This document shows, one piece after another, positions 47,291 through 55,429 of a DNA stretch of 64,000 bases. The notes beneath the pieces are model-generated. The model saw nothing but the letters and a program-made list of their open reading frames with translations, was not told where the DNA came from and made no database searches. Source of the DNA: Sinorhizobium meliloti 4H41 (GTDB lineage: Bacteria; Pseudomonadota; Alphaproteobacteria; Rhizobiales; Rhizobiaceae); assembly GCF_000375585.1 (NCBI RefSeq), contig NZ_AQWP01000001.1, positions 124,001-188,000 on the forward strand, given 5' to 3'. How positions within the stretch are numbered: position 1 is the first letter of the stretch; each line of letters opens with the position of its first letter. A program made the position numbers and the translations under genes.

Positions 47291-48339
47291 GGCCTGGCCT
47301 CCGCGACCGGGGCCCAAAGAACCTGGTCGATGCGGGATGCACCCGTTGCCAGCATGACCAGACGGTCGAAGCCGAGCGCGATGCCGCTCGCCTCGGGCAT
47401 GCCGGCGAGCGCCGCGAGGAAATCCTCGTCGATCGGGTAGGTCTCGCCGTAGACCCGCGCCTTTTCCGCCATTTCCAGCTCGAACCGGCGGCGCTGCTCG
47501 GCGGCATCGGTCAATTCGCCGAAGGCATTTGCGAGTTCGACGCCGCAGGCATAGAGCTCGAAACGCTCTGCCACGCGAGGGTCGCCGGCTGCAGGCCGGG
47601 CAAGTGCTGCCTCGGCGACCGGATATTCGTCGAGGATCGTGGCGCGCCCGAAGCCGAGATTGGGCTCGACCCTTTCGACGAGCACGCGGCTGAAGAGATC
47701 GGCCCAGCCATCGTCTCCGGCGACACGCAAGCCCACCTCCCGCATGGCCGCCGCGAGGCCGTCGCGGTCGGTGGAGCCGTCTTCCCGGATCGAGGCGAGA
47801 AGGTCGATCCCCGCGAAGCGCGCGAAGGCCTCGGCGACCGAGAGCCGCTCCGGCTCGGCGAAGGGATCGCACGCTCTTCCCTGATAGACGAGGGACCGCG
47901 CGGCGACTGTCTCGGCGGCGAGCGCGAGAATTCCGGCGCAGTCATTCATCAGCGTCTCGTAGCTCTCCTGGGCGCGGTACCATTCGAGCATGGTGAATTC
48001 CGGATGATGCAGCGGGCCGCGCTCGCGGTTGCGGTAGACATGGGCGAAACAGGCGATGCGCCGTTCGCCGGCGGCAATGAGCTTCTTGCAGGCGAATTCG
48101 GGAGAGGTGTGGAGATAGAGCGGCTGGACGGAGCCGTCGAGCCCAAGCGCCTGGGTCGCAAAGGCATGCAGATGCGCCTCGTTGCCCGGCGATACCTGCA
48201 GCGCTGCCGTGTCGACTTCGACGAAGCTGCGTTCGTCGAAGAACCGGCGGAGCGCCGACTGGATGCGATTGCGCCCGATCAGGAAGGGGCGCCGGTCGGC
48301 ATGGACATCGGGTGTCCACCAGGGAGAAGCATGCGGCAT
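47287..48339 (-). CDS. epmA: EF-P-lysine lysyltransferase EpmA (GenX/PoxA)
   Basis: Class II aminoacyl-tRNA synthetase paralogue that attaches beta-lysine to Lys34 of EF-P. The 350-aa protein lacks the tRNA anticodon-binding domain of LysRS. Catalytic core motifs are [40 protein letters not shown] (motif 2) and [15 protein letters not shown] (motif 3). Start [20 protein letters not shown]. The stop overlaps the epmB start. It is divergent from efp across about 160 bp. Confidence 0.94.
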   Translation of the reverse strand: MPHASPWWTPDVHADRRPFLIGRNRIQSALRRFFDERSFVEVDTAALQVSPGNEAHLHAFATQALGLDGSVQPLYLHTSPEFACKKLIAAGERRIACFAHVYRNRERGPLHHPEFTMLEWYRAQESYETLMNDCAGILALAAETVAARSLVYQGRACDPFAEPERLSVAEAFARFAGIDLLASIREDGSTDRDGLAAAMREVGLRVAGDDGWADLFSRVLVERVEPNLGFGRATILDEYPVAEAALARPAAGDPRVAERFELYACGVELANAFGELTDAAEQRRRFELEMAEKARVYGETYPIDEDFLAALAGMPEASGIALGFDRLVMLATGASRIDQVLWAPVAEARP

Positions 48340-48500
48340 GGTCGGTTCGGTCCAGGCTTTCTTCCGCGCGAATGCCCGCTCAGGCTGGCTATTTGCGCGA
48401 AATTAGGATAGTGGCGGCGCGAAAACTGAATTTTCGCGTCCCTTCCGGGCCGATCTCCGGCCCGCTCGTGTCGCTGATACCTCTGTTACAAGGAAGACTA

Positions 48501-49070
48501 ATGGTCAAGGTCATCGCTTCTTCGGTCCGCAAGGGCAACGTTCTCGACGTCGACGGCAAGCTTTATGTCGTGCTCACCGCGCAGAACTTCCATCCGGGCA
48601 AGGGCACGCCGGTCACGCAGGTCGACATGCGCCGCATCTCCGACGGCGTGAAGGTCTCCGAGCGCTACCGCACGACCGAGCAGGTCGAGCGCGCCTTCGT
48701 CGAAGACCGCGAGCACACCTTCCTTTATGAAGATGGCGAAGGCTTCCACTTCATGAACCCGGAAAGCTACGACCAGCTCGTCATGAGCTCCGAAGACATC
48801 GGCGATTTGAAGGCCTATCTTCAGGAAGGCATGGCCGTGATGCTGTCGATCCACGAAGGCATTGCCATCGCCATCGACCTGCCGCGCCACGTCACTCTCG
48901 AAATCACCGAGACGGAGCCGGTCGTCAAGGGCCAGACGGCCTCCTCCTCCTACAAGCCGGCCGTGCTTTCGAACGGGGTTCGTACCCTGGTGCCGCCGCA
49001 CATCCAGGCCGGCACCCGCGTCGTCATTGCGACCGAAGACGGGTCCTATGTCGAGCGCGCCAAGGACTGA
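48501..49070 (+). CDS. efp: Translation elongation factor P
   Basis: Relieves ribosome stalling at polyproline. The 189-aa protein has three beta-barrel domains. The modification site is Lys34 in the loop [11 protein letters not shown], so EpmA/EpmB encoded next door can act on it. [18 protein letters not shown] is the family end. ATG 48501 has AGGAAGA before it. The divergent epmBA operon and shared control region are typical of gammaproteobacteria and some rhizobia. A strong terminator follows. Confidence 0.97.
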   Translation: MVKVIASSVRKGNVLDVDGKLYVVLTAQNFHPGKGTPVTQVDMRRISDGVKVSERYRTTEQVERAFVEDREHTFLYEDGEGFHFMNPESYDQLVMSSEDIGDLKAYLQEGMAVMLSIHEGIAIAIDLPRHVTLEITETEPVVKGQTASSSYKPAVLSNGVRTLVPPHIQAGTRVVIATEDGSYVERAKD

Positions 49071-49090
49071 TCTGTCCTGACGGAGATCGA

Positions 49091-49130
49091 AACGGGGACG
49101 GTCGTCGATGACTGCCGTCCCCGTTCTCGT
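49091..49130 (+). terminator. Intrinsic terminator after efp
   Basis: AACGGGGACGG pairs perfectly with CCGTCCCCGTT; the loop is 13 bases. CTCGTTT follows. Confidence 0.75.
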
Positions 49131-49174
49131 TTCACCGTTCAATTGAAGCGGCGAAACGCTCGAAGCCTGTGAAA

Positions 49175-49228
49175 CCGAGCGCTTCCGCACGGAAAACCGT
49201 TACACATTTTTTCTTGAAGTGCTTAGGA
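49175..49228 (+). repeat. Family B repeat
   Basis: ACCGAGCGCTTCCGCACGGAAAACCGTTACAC, then ATTTTTTCTTGAAGTGCTTAGG. It is the second module of the element at 38120-38224 in the same orientation, lying just before the cfa start. Confidence 0.65.
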
Positions 49229-49266
49229 TGCCGCCCTCCGGATCGGGATGAGAGGCGCGGCACTGC

Positions 49267-50508
49267 ATGTTTCCATTATCGCATATGATGAAGTCGTTCA
49301 TTCGCAAGGGGACGCTCACGGTAATCGATGCCGACGGCAAGCGGCACGTCTTTGCCGGCGAGCCGGGGCCGAGCGTGACGATGCGGCTCACCGACAAGCG
49401 GCTCTATCGCAGCCTCGTCTTCAATGCCGAGCTCGCCGCCGGTGAAGCCTATATGGACGGGACCATGCGTTTCGAGGAAGGCTCGACGCTGCGGGACTTC
49501 CTGACGCTCTTTTCGATCAACCGCCTGTCGCTCGGCTCCTATCCGATCCAGAAGCTGCTACGGGCGGTGAAGATGCGTTTTCGCAAGCGCCAGCAGGCCA
49601 ACCCCAAGGGCAAGGCGCAGCAGAACGTCGCGCATCATTACGATCTAGGCAATGATTTCTACAAGCTGTTCCTCGACGAGAACATGCTCTATTCCTGCGC
49701 CTATTTCCGCGAGCCGCACGAGACTTTGGAGGCTGCGCAGCGAAACAAGCTGAGACTGCTTGCGGCAAAGCTCTGTCTGAAGCCGGGCATGAGGGTACTC
49801 GACATCGGCTGCGGCTGGGGCGATCTCGCCCTCTATCTCGCCTCGCTCGAAGACGTCGAGGTGCTGGGTGTCACCCTTTCCAAGGAACAGCAGGCGCTCG
49901 CCTCCGAGCGGGCACGTGCGGCCGGAATGGCGGACCGCGTGCGCTTCGAACTCAAGGACTACCGCGACGTCGAGGGGCCGTTCGACCGGATCGTTTCGGT
50001 CGGCATGTTCGAGCATGTCGGCGTCCATCACTATGACGAGTTCTTCAAGAAACTGAATGCGTTGATGCCGGATGACGGGCTGGCCGTGCTCCATTCGATC
50101 GGTCATATGAGCCCGCCCGGCATGGCGAGCGCCTGGCTCCGCAAATACATCTTCCCCGGCGCCTATTCCCCGGCATTGTCGGAGGTCTTCGAGGTGGTCG
50201 AACGCAACAGCCTTTGGGTGACCGATCTCGAATTCCTGCGCGTGCACTATGCTACCACGCTCGCCCATTGGGGCGCGCGCTTCGACGAGAATCGCGACAA
50301 GGTGGTGGCGATGTACGACGAGCGCTTCGCCCGCATGTGGGAGTTCTACCTGATCAGCGCGGAAATGATGTTCCGCACCGGCAGCCAGCTCGTCTTCCAT
50401 ATGCAGCTGTCGCGATCACGCGACGCGGCGCCGATCGTTCGTGATTACATCACCGATCTGCAGCGCACCTATATCGAGAAGGAAAAGGCGCTCGATCTGG
50501 CGGTTTGA
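49267..50508 (+). CDS. cfa: Cyclopropane-fatty-acyl-phospholipid synthase
   Basis: Methylates the double bond of unsaturated phospholipid acyl chains to a cyclopropane ring (413 aa), acting at the membrane. An N-terminal lipid-binding domain precedes the SAM-dependent methyltransferase. The SAM motif is VLDIGCGWGDLALYLAS, and the family motifs HHYDLGNDFYKLFLDENMLYS (positions about 118-138) and GMFEHVGVHHYDEFF are present. The ATG at 49267 is used; another ATG pair follows eight codons later. It extends fabA/fabB-derived unsaturated lipid metabolism. S. meliloti has more than one cfa. Confidence 0.94.
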   Translation: MFPLSHMMKSFIRKGTLTVIDADGKRHVFAGEPGPSVTMRLTDKRLYRSLVFNAELAAGEAYMDGTMRFEEGSTLRDFLTLFSINRLSLGSYPIQKLLRAVKMRFRKRQQANPKGKAQQNVAHHYDLGNDFYKLFLDENMLYSCAYFREPHETLEAAQRNKLRLLAAKLCLKPGMRVLDIGCGWGDLALYLASLEDVEVLGVTLSKEQQALASERARAAGMADRVRFELKDYRDVEGPFDRIVSVGMFEHVGVHHYDEFFKKLNALMPDDGLAVLHSIGHMSPPGMASAWLRKYIFPGAYSPALSEVFEVVERNSLWVTDLEFLRVHYATTLAHWGARFDENRDKVVAMYDERFARMWEFYLISAEMMFRTGSQLVFHMQLSRSRDAAPIVRDYITDLQRTYIEKEKALDLAV

Positions 50509-50535
50509 CTCACCCCCCGGGTTGACCCTTCCAAT

Positions 50536-50555
50536 CCCTCCCCGCAAGGGGAGGG
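50536..50555. repeat. Short hairpin after cfa
   Basis: CCCTCCCC-GCAA-GGGGAGGG is a perfect hairpin after cfa. There is no T-run, so it is only a possible 3' structure, and it is a common rhizobial repeat type. Confidence 0.5.
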
Positions 50556-50604
50556 GGGCGAGTGCGCGCCGCGAAGAAGGACGCGTTGCCGCCGATCCGC
50601 CGCC

Positions 50605-50646
50605 TTGACGCTTCACGCATCGGCGCCTATTTAGAATTATTCTAAA
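50605..50646 (+). promoter_or_regulatory. mbfA promoter with a perfect Irr (ICE) operator
   Basis: -35 TTGACG (50605-50610) and -10 TATTTA (50628-50633) are 17 bases apart. TTTAGAA-TTA-TTCTAAA (50630-50646) is a perfect palindrome that overlaps the -10 and the expected start. It matches the iron-control element consensus bound by Irr. Binding would block initiation, fitting Irr repression of mbfA at low iron. Confidence 0.85.
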
Positions 50647-50658
50647 GAAGGTCTTGCG

Positions 50659-51642
50659 ATGCTCTCCCGGCTTTTCTCCCGTTACAAACGTCCGTTCCTG
50701 TCCTTGAGCGAACAGGAAATCCTTGCCCTCGCCATATCCTCGGAAGAGGACGATGGACGCATCTATCTCGCCTATGCCGACGCTCTGCGCCAAAAATATC
50801 CCCATTCCGCAAGGGTTTTCGAGGAAATGGCGGAGGAGGAGAGCCACCACCGCCAGGCCCTGATCGACCTGCACGTCGCCCGTTTCGGCAACCGCATCCC
50901 GCTCGTTCGGCGCGAACACGTGCGCGATTTTCCGGAGCGCAAACCCGATTGGCTGATCGCCGAGATGCCGATCGAGAAGGCGCGCGCCGAAGCCGAGGCG
51001 ATGGAGGAGGCGGCGCACCGGTTTTACGTCGAGGCTGCGGCGCGCACGCGGGACGCGGCGACGCGCAAGCTCTTGGGCGATCTGGCGATCGCCGAGAAGT
51101 CGCATGAATCGCTCGCCCGCCGGCTCGGTGAGGAGCATACGCCGGTGGACGTGCGCGACGAGGAAGATGAGACCTCACGCCGCCAGTTCATACTCACCTA
51201 TGTGCAGCCGGGCCTCGCGGGACTGATGGATGGCTCCGTTTCGACGCTCGCGCCGATCTTCGCCGCAGCCTTCGCCACGCAGGATACGTGGCAGACCTTT
51301 CTCGTCGGTCTGTCGGCCTCCGTCGGCGCAGGCATATCGATGGGTTTCACCGAGGCGGCGCATGATGACGGCAAGCTTTCCGGCCGCGGCTCGCCGGTCA
51401 AGCGCGGGCTTGCCTCGGGCATCATGACGGCACTCGGCGGTCTCGGCCACGCTCTGCCCTATCTCATTCCGCATTTCTGGACCGCGACAATGACGGCGGC
51501 GGCAATCGTCTTCTTCGAACTATGGGCAATCGCCTTCATCCAGAACCGCTATATGGAAACGCCCTTCCTGAGGGCCGCCTTCCAGGTGGTGCTCGGTGGC
51601 GGCCTGGTTCTTGCCGCCGGCATCGTCATCGGGAATGCTTAG
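50659..51642 (+). CDS. mbfA: Membrane-bound ferritin MbfA (ferritin-like domain + VIT1/CCC1 transporter)
   Basis: Iron-export protein of Rhizobiales (327 aa). Residues 1-165 form a ferritin/rubrerythrin-like domain with Glu/His iron ligands, including EEMAEEESHHRQALIDLHV and LAIAEKSHESLARRL (two E-x-x-H motifs). Residues about 175-327 are a VIT1-like membrane part with about five hydrophobic segments (YVQPGLAGLMDGSVSTLAPI). The family exports iron, helping resist iron or peroxide stress. The ATG 50659 follows AAGAAGG. The promoter carries a perfect Irr box, and irr is in this window at 22887. Confidence 0.93.
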   Translation: MLSRLFSRYKRPFLSLSEQEILALAISSEEDDGRIYLAYADALRQKYPHSARVFEEMAEEESHHRQALIDLHVARFGNRIPLVRREHVRDFPERKPDWLIAEMPIEKARAEAEAMEEAAHRFYVEAAARTRDAATRKLLGDLAIAEKSHESLARRLGEEHTPVDVRDEEDETSRRQFILTYVQPGLAGLMDGSVSTLAPIFAAAFATQDTWQTFLVGLSASVGAGISMGFTEAAHDDGKLSGRGSPVKRGLASGIMTALGGLGHALPYLIPHFWTATMTAAAIVFFELWAIAFIQNRYMETPFLRAAFQVVLGGGLVLAAGIVIGNA

Positions 51643-51663
51643 ACTTTTCCTGGAAGTGCTCTG

Positions 51664-51780
51664 GAGTCGTGCTCGTCACAGCGAGCAGCAGCCGCGTCTG
51701 CGGCGCGGGGATGAGCTCTTTCAGCCCAAGGACCTGGTCTGGCTGGATTCCTGTGACGAGCACAGGAAGGAGGGATTTCG
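51664..51780 (-). repeat. Family C repeat, inverted copy
   Basis: On the minus strand it reads CTTCCTGTGCTCGTCACAGG, ATCCAGCCAGACCAGGTCCT, TGGGCTGAAAGAGC, then CGCGCCGCAGACGCGGC and GCTGTGACGAGCACGAC. It is the core of the 30008-30219 element without its outer arms. A half module of family B (TTTTCCTGGAAGTGCTCTGG) abuts it at 51645. Confidence 0.7.
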
Positions 51781-51842
51781 GGGACGGTACGCGTTACTTC
51801 AACGCCCGCTTTGGGATCCGAGCGATTTCACCGACACGCATC

Positions 51843-51872
51843 AAAAAAGGCCGCAGGATGCGGCCTTTTTGA
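51843..51872. terminator. Bidirectional terminator between mbfA and the BTLCP gene
   Basis: AAAAAAGGCCGCA pairs with TGCGGCCTTTTTT around a short loop. A and T runs flank it on both sides, so it can end transcripts from either direction. Confidence 0.88.
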
Positions 51873-51891
51873 ATAGAACCGTTCGACGGGA

Positions 51892-52512
51892 TCAGTTTCC
51901 GACGGAACCGACGAGCACTTCCCCGCCATTGTCGATGGTGACCCAACGGCCGCTGTGGGTCGTCGCCTGCCGCTTGAGGAAGCGGTAGGGCGTGTGCGTC
52001 CACAGCTTCACCCCATCGTCGAGATTGTCGAGAACGAAGTCGCCCTGCGCTGTGCGTACCGTCAGCACCGCATGGCCCTCGCCATCCGGCTTGCGCACCA
52101 CCGTCATCAGCAGGTTGCCGGCGGAGAAGCCCTTCTGCATGAGGCGTCTGCGCTTTTCGAGCGCGAAGTCCTCGCAATCGCCCTGTCTCCCCGGATAGGA
52201 CCACACCTCGTCCCGGCCGGTAAGCTCGATGTCGGTTACCGGCGCGATCTGCCGGTTGACGGAAGCGTTGACCTGGCGAATGGCAGCCCAGCCGCCGGCG
52301 GTGACACGCGGCGGCACCGTCGCCTTCGAACGGACGCTGCACTCGCCCCTGTGCTTCTGACAGAACTCGTAATGCCCGATCGGCTGCGAGGTCACCGCGC
52401 CGGTCTGCATCCAGGGAGTAGCTCCCGCCTGTGCGGGAATTGCCGTGTTCGTGGAAATGAAAAGCGCACACAGCGCCGCGAAACTTGCCTTAACCCCGGT
52501 CCAAGACTGCAT
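51892..52512 (-). CDS. Bacterial transglutaminase-like cysteine peptidase (BTLCP, Peptidase_C93)
   Basis: Exported protein of 206 aa, signal peptide MQSWTGVKASFAALCALFIS with cleavage near the AQA site. Catalytic Cys is in GRQGDCEDFALEKRRRL, His in DGEGHAVLTVRT and Asp in VLDNLDDGVKLW, the BTLCP triad. Relatives such as Pseudomonas LapG cleave surface adhesins, but this smaller rhizobial type has no known target. The ATG at 52512 follows AGGGGAT. The upstream 282 bp contain a TTAA-N7-TTAA site. Confidence 0.88.
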   Translation of the reverse strand: MQSWTGVKASFAALCALFISTNTAIPAQAGATPWMQTGAVTSQPIGHYEFCQKHRGECSVRSKATVPPRVTAGGWAAIRQVNASVNRQIAPVTDIELTGRDEVWSYPGRQGDCEDFALEKRRRLMQKGFSAGNLLMTVVRKPDGEGHAVLTVRTAQGDFVLDNLDDGVKLWTHTPYRFLKRQATTHSGRWVTIDNGGEVLVGSVGN

Positions 52513-52617
52513 ACAGATCCCCTGCAACGCGCCCGCATCCGTACCTTCCGGATCGATCCGCGCAATCAAAAGTTGTCGACAGCTTTATTAGGAGTTTCCC
52601 CTGCGCTGCTCTAATCG

Positions 52618-52632
52618 TTAATAAAGAGTTAA
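52618..52632. promoter_or_regulatory. CtrA-like box upstream of the BTLCP peptidase gene
   Basis: TTAA-TAAAGAG-TTAA matches the full TTAA-N7-TTAA CtrA consensus of alphaproteobacteria, 106 bp upstream of the ATG at 52512. The surrounding 52513-52794 region is AT-rich; no clear promoter is visible. Confidence 0.4.
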
Positions 52633-52794
52633 TATACTCCGCTTGTCGGAGTCAATCGCCTGATTCGGACTAGTCCGTTTTATGGTTAAGGCTCGCGGCA
52701 GACGGACGCGGAAGCCCGCCAGCGCAGGGGTTTGGCTGTGCCTTGCGAAGCAATGTCAGGGAATTTGATTAGGCCGGATGGACTAGCCGTGCAC

Positions 52795-53646
52795 TCAGGC
52801 CTTGGTCAGCATGGCGTCGATCGCCTGTTTCAATTTGGCAATGTCCTCCTCGCGGGACAACCGGTGGTCGCCATCGCGGATCAGGGTCATGACGACGTCG
52901 TCAGCCGGCATGTGCTCCATCAGCTTGAGGGCATGCGTGTAGGGAACGTCCGGATCGCGCATGCCCTGGAGAATGTGCACCGGGCAGCCGGTTTCGATCG
53001 GGCCTTTCATGACGAGGTTGTTGCGGCCATCCTCGATCAGCGCGCGGGTGAAAACATTGGGCTCGGGGCTGTATTCCGACGGCTCTTCGAAATAACCCCG
53101 TTCGGCGAGCGAGGTCCTTTCGGCATCGGTAAGATTGGGCTCGATGAGCTCGGCGGTGAAGTCGGGGGCCGGGGCGATCAGCACGAGGCCGCAGAGGCGG
53201 CCGACCCCACCTTCCCCGAGGTGGGGTCGGCTTTTGAGCTTCTCGGCAAGGCGCAGCGCGACCCAGGCACCCATGGAGGAACCGATCAGGATCATGCGCG
53301 CCGTCGCGGCGTGATCGATCACGGCAAGACTCTCCTCGACCCAGCGCGAGATCGTGCCGTCCCTGTAGTCGCCGTCCGACGCGCCGTGGCCCGAATAGTC
53401 GAAGCGAATGCAGTCGGTGCCGGCCTCGCGCGCGTGCCGCTCGACCTCCACCGCCTTCGTTCCGGTCATGTCGGATCGGTAGCCGCCGAGCCAGACGAGC
53501 GCCGGATGGCCTGGATGCTGCCGGTCTTTCGATTGGACATCCGACGGATTTCCGGCGCGGAAGATACGCATGGCGATGCTTCTCGCCGCATCTCCCGTCC
53601 CCACTTCGATCCGCGTGATCTCGGTTTCAGCCGGCGTGGTCGACAT
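52795..53646 (-). CDS. Alpha/beta hydrolase
   Basis: Soluble serine hydrolase of 283 aa. The nucleophile elbow is GSSMGAWVALRL (Ser in G-x-S-x-G), and the catalytic His is in IRDGDHRLSREED. The oxyanion region is WLGGYRSDMTG and SGHGASDGDYRDGT. The substrate cannot be read; esterase or lipase-like is likely. The start at 53646 (MSTTPAETEITRIEVGTGDA) begins the ordered part; upstream in-frame codons are basic and unlike the family. It is divergent from infC. Confidence 0.87.
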   Translation of the reverse strand: MSTTPAETEITRIEVGTGDAARSIAMRIFRAGNPSDVQSKDRQHPGHPALVWLGGYRSDMTGTKAVEVERHAREAGTDCIRFDYSGHGASDGDYRDGTISRWVEESLAVIDHAATARMILIGSSMGAWVALRLAEKLKSRPHLGEGGVGRLCGLVLIAPAPDFTAELIEPNLTDAERTSLAERGYFEEPSEYSPEPNVFTRALIEDGRNNLVMKGPIETGCPVHILQGMRDPDVPYTHALKLMEHMPADDVVMTLIRDGDHRLSREEDIAKLKQAIDAMLTKA

Positions 53647-53863
53647 CGAGTAACTCCCTGAAGGCCTGATTATGACGGATTTCCTTCTAAAACAGATTCT
53701 TTCGGGCATCGACAGAGGATGATTTTCATTGCGGGCCATGCTATTGACTCTGGAGCCGCAATTCACACATTGCCGTCAGTGACTGTTTCAAGCGCTTCTG
53801 TTTGAGATCGCGCTGACCGTTTGACCGAATATTTACTATCAATAGCTCGAGGAGAGTACGACC

Positions 53864-54400
53864 ATTCGCAGACCCTTCAAAGCGGACGCTCCAGTCAAGG
53901 AAGGACCGCGCGCAAACAAGGAAATCCGGGTCCCCCGGGTTCAGCTTATCGATGCCGAAGGCCAGAACTTGGGCAGCATTCCGATCGACCAGGCGCTCCG
54001 CATGGCGGACGAGGCCGGTCTCGACCTCGTAGAGATCGCACCGAACTCCGATCCGCCGGTGTGCAAGATCCTCGACCTCGGCAAGCTGAAATACGCGAAC
54101 CAGAAGAAAGCCGCCGAGGCGCGCAAGAAGCAGAAGATCGTCGAGATCAAGGAAATCAAGATGCGCCCCAACATCGACACCCATGATTATGAGGTGAAGA
54201 TGAAGGCCATGAACCGCTTCTTCGAGGAAGGCGACAAGGTCAAGGTGACGCTGAAGTTCCGCGGCCGCGAAATGGCCCACCAGGAACTCGGCATGAAACT
54301 TCTGATGCAGGTCAAGGACGACACCCAGGAAATCGCCAAGGTGGAAGCCGAACCCAAGCTCGAAGGCCGCCAGATGATGATGGTTCTTGCGCCGAAGTGA
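53864..54400 (+). CDS. infC: Translation initiation factor IF-3, ATT start codon
   Basis: Binds the 30S subunit and proofreads initiator tRNA/codon pairing. The full protein (178 aa) is obtained only from ATT at 53864, with GGAGAG at 53851-53856 as ribosome site. The first in-frame canonical start (TTG at 53969) would remove the conserved [20 protein letters not shown] part of the N-terminal domain. The linker is rich in Lys ([20 protein letters not shown]), and the C-terminal domain has [18 protein letters not shown] starts in infC allow IF-3 to repress itself, as in E. coli. rpmI-rplT follow. Confidence 0.95.
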   Translation: MRRPFKADAPVKEGPRANKEIRVPRVQLIDAEGQNLGSIPIDQALRMADEAGLDLVEIAPNSDPPVCKILDLGKLKYANQKKAAEARKKQKIVEIKEIKMRPNIDTHDYEVKMKAMNRFFEEGDKVKVTLKFRGREMAHQELGMKLLMQVKDDTQEIAKVEAEPKLEGRQMMMVLAPK

Positions 54401-54432
54401 CCGGCGGAGCCTGACAGACCAGACACGCTGGT

Positions 54433-54474
54433 GAAGCCGCCCTGGGAGGAGTTCGTGGGGCGGCTTTCCTTTTT
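54433..54474 (+). terminator. Hairpin with T-rich tail after infC
   Basis: AGCCGCCC pairs with GGGCGGCT across a ~15-base loop; TTCCTTTTTGG follows. It probably partly terminates after infC, before rpmI-rplT, or serves as a leader structure. Confidence 0.55.
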
Positions 54475-54639
54475 GGGAAGGCTTACGCGCGAGCGACCTC
54501 CGGACCGCTTGCCTTTTCCGGGATGTGCGGTTATAAGCCCCCGTCCGAACGGTCCGGCAGGGCATGCCGTGGCCGTTCTTAACGCTGGAAATGGGCCTCG
54601 TCTGCCTGTTTCGCATATCAAGAACAATGGAGTAGCAAA

Positions 54640-54843
54640 ATGCCCAAGATGAAGACGAAATCGTCTGCCAAAAAGCGGTTCAAAATCACCGCAACCGGCA
54701 AGGTTCGAGCTGCTGCTGCTGGCAAGCGCCACGGCATGATCAAGCGGTCCAACAAGTTCATTCGCGACGCGCGCGGAACCATGGTTCTCGCTGAGCCCGA
54801 TGGCAAGAAGGTCGTCAAGAACTACCTGCCTAACGGTCTTTAA
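54640..54843 (+). CDS. rpmI: 50S ribosomal protein L35
   Basis: 67-aa basic ribosomal protein beginning [20 protein letters not shown] and ending [12 protein letters not shown], the normal L35 length. Ribosome site GGAG precedes the ATG. It is part of infC-rpmI-rplT, with rplT 36 bp downstream. In other bacteria L20 represses this operon by binding its leader; the 240 bp before rpmI could hold such a site, but I could not draw one with confidence. Confidence 0.97.
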   Translation: MPKMKTKSSAKKRFKITATGKVRAAAAGKRHGMIKRSNKFIRDARGTMVLAEPDGKKVVKNYLPNGL

Positions 54844-54879
54844 GACGTCTGGCGATTTGGATTTTAAGGAGATCATGAC

Positions 54880-55284
54880 ATGGCACGTGTAAAACGCGGC
54901 GTAACCTCCCACGCCAAGCACAAGAAGACGCTCAAGGCAGCCAAGGGCTTCTACGGTCGCCGCAAGAACACCATCCGCGCCGCCAAGGCAGCGGTGGATC
55001 GTTCCAAGCAGTTTGCTTACCGCGACCGCAAGGTCAACAAGCGCAATTTCCGCGCGCTCTGGATCCAGCGCATCAACGCTGCCGTCCGCGAATTCGGCCT
55101 TACCTACGGCCGCTTCATCGACGGTCTGAACAAGGCCGGTATCGAAGTCGATCGCAAGGTCCTGTCCGACATGGCAATCCATGAGCCGGCAGCATTCGGC
55201 GCCCTGGTCGAAGCTTCCAAGAAGGCGCTCGCCTATCTCAAGGAAGCCGGCACGGCAAACGAGTTTGAAAGCGCTGTCCGTTAA
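54880..55284 (+). CDS. rplT: 50S ribosomal protein L20
   Basis: 134-aa 23S rRNA-binding protein needed for 50S assembly. The basic N-terminal arm is [20 protein letters not shown] and the globular part [20 protein letters not shown]. It is the last gene of the ribosomal unit, ending at 55284, one base before a hairpin pair that leads to pheS. L20 is the usual autorepressor of the operon. Confidence 0.97.
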   Translation: MARVKRGVTSHAKHKKTLKAAKGFYGRRKNTIRAAKAAVDRSKQFAYRDRKVNKRNFRALWIQRINAAVREFGLTYGRFIDGLNKAGIEVDRKVLSDMAIHEPAAFGALVEASKKALAYLKEAGTANEFESAVR

Positions 55285-55355
55285 GCCAGCGTTTTCCCAA
55301 GACCGTTTCTGAAATTGTTGGGAAACCCGCGCTGGCAGGGCTGGCGCGGGTTTTT
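55285..55355 (+). promoter_or_regulatory. Candidate attenuator upstream of pheST: two mutually exclusive hairpins
   Basis: Hairpin 1: GCCAGCG (55285-55291) pairs with CGCTGGC (55330-55336), and TTTCCCAA (55293-55300) with TTGGGAAA (55318-55325). Hairpin 2 (terminator): AACCCGCGC (55324-55332) pairs with GCGCGGGTT (55344-55352), followed by TTTTT. They share 55324-55332, so only one can form. This is classic antiterminator/terminator geometry. Confidence 0.6.
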
Positions 55356-55429
55356 CTTGTTCGGCTCGCGGGGCGATCCTAGCGCCGAAGTGTCGAACCG
55401 ATACACGAACCGCATCGAGGCAGGACAGA

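Noticed and set aside
50536-50555. Hairpin after cfa as an intrinsic terminator
   Set aside because: The stem is perfect but no T-run follows; kept only as a repeat or 3' structure.
51664-51780. Family C copy as a small-RNA gene
   Set aside because: It can fold well, but there is no promoter or terminator of its own, and the same core occurs elsewhere as a repeat.
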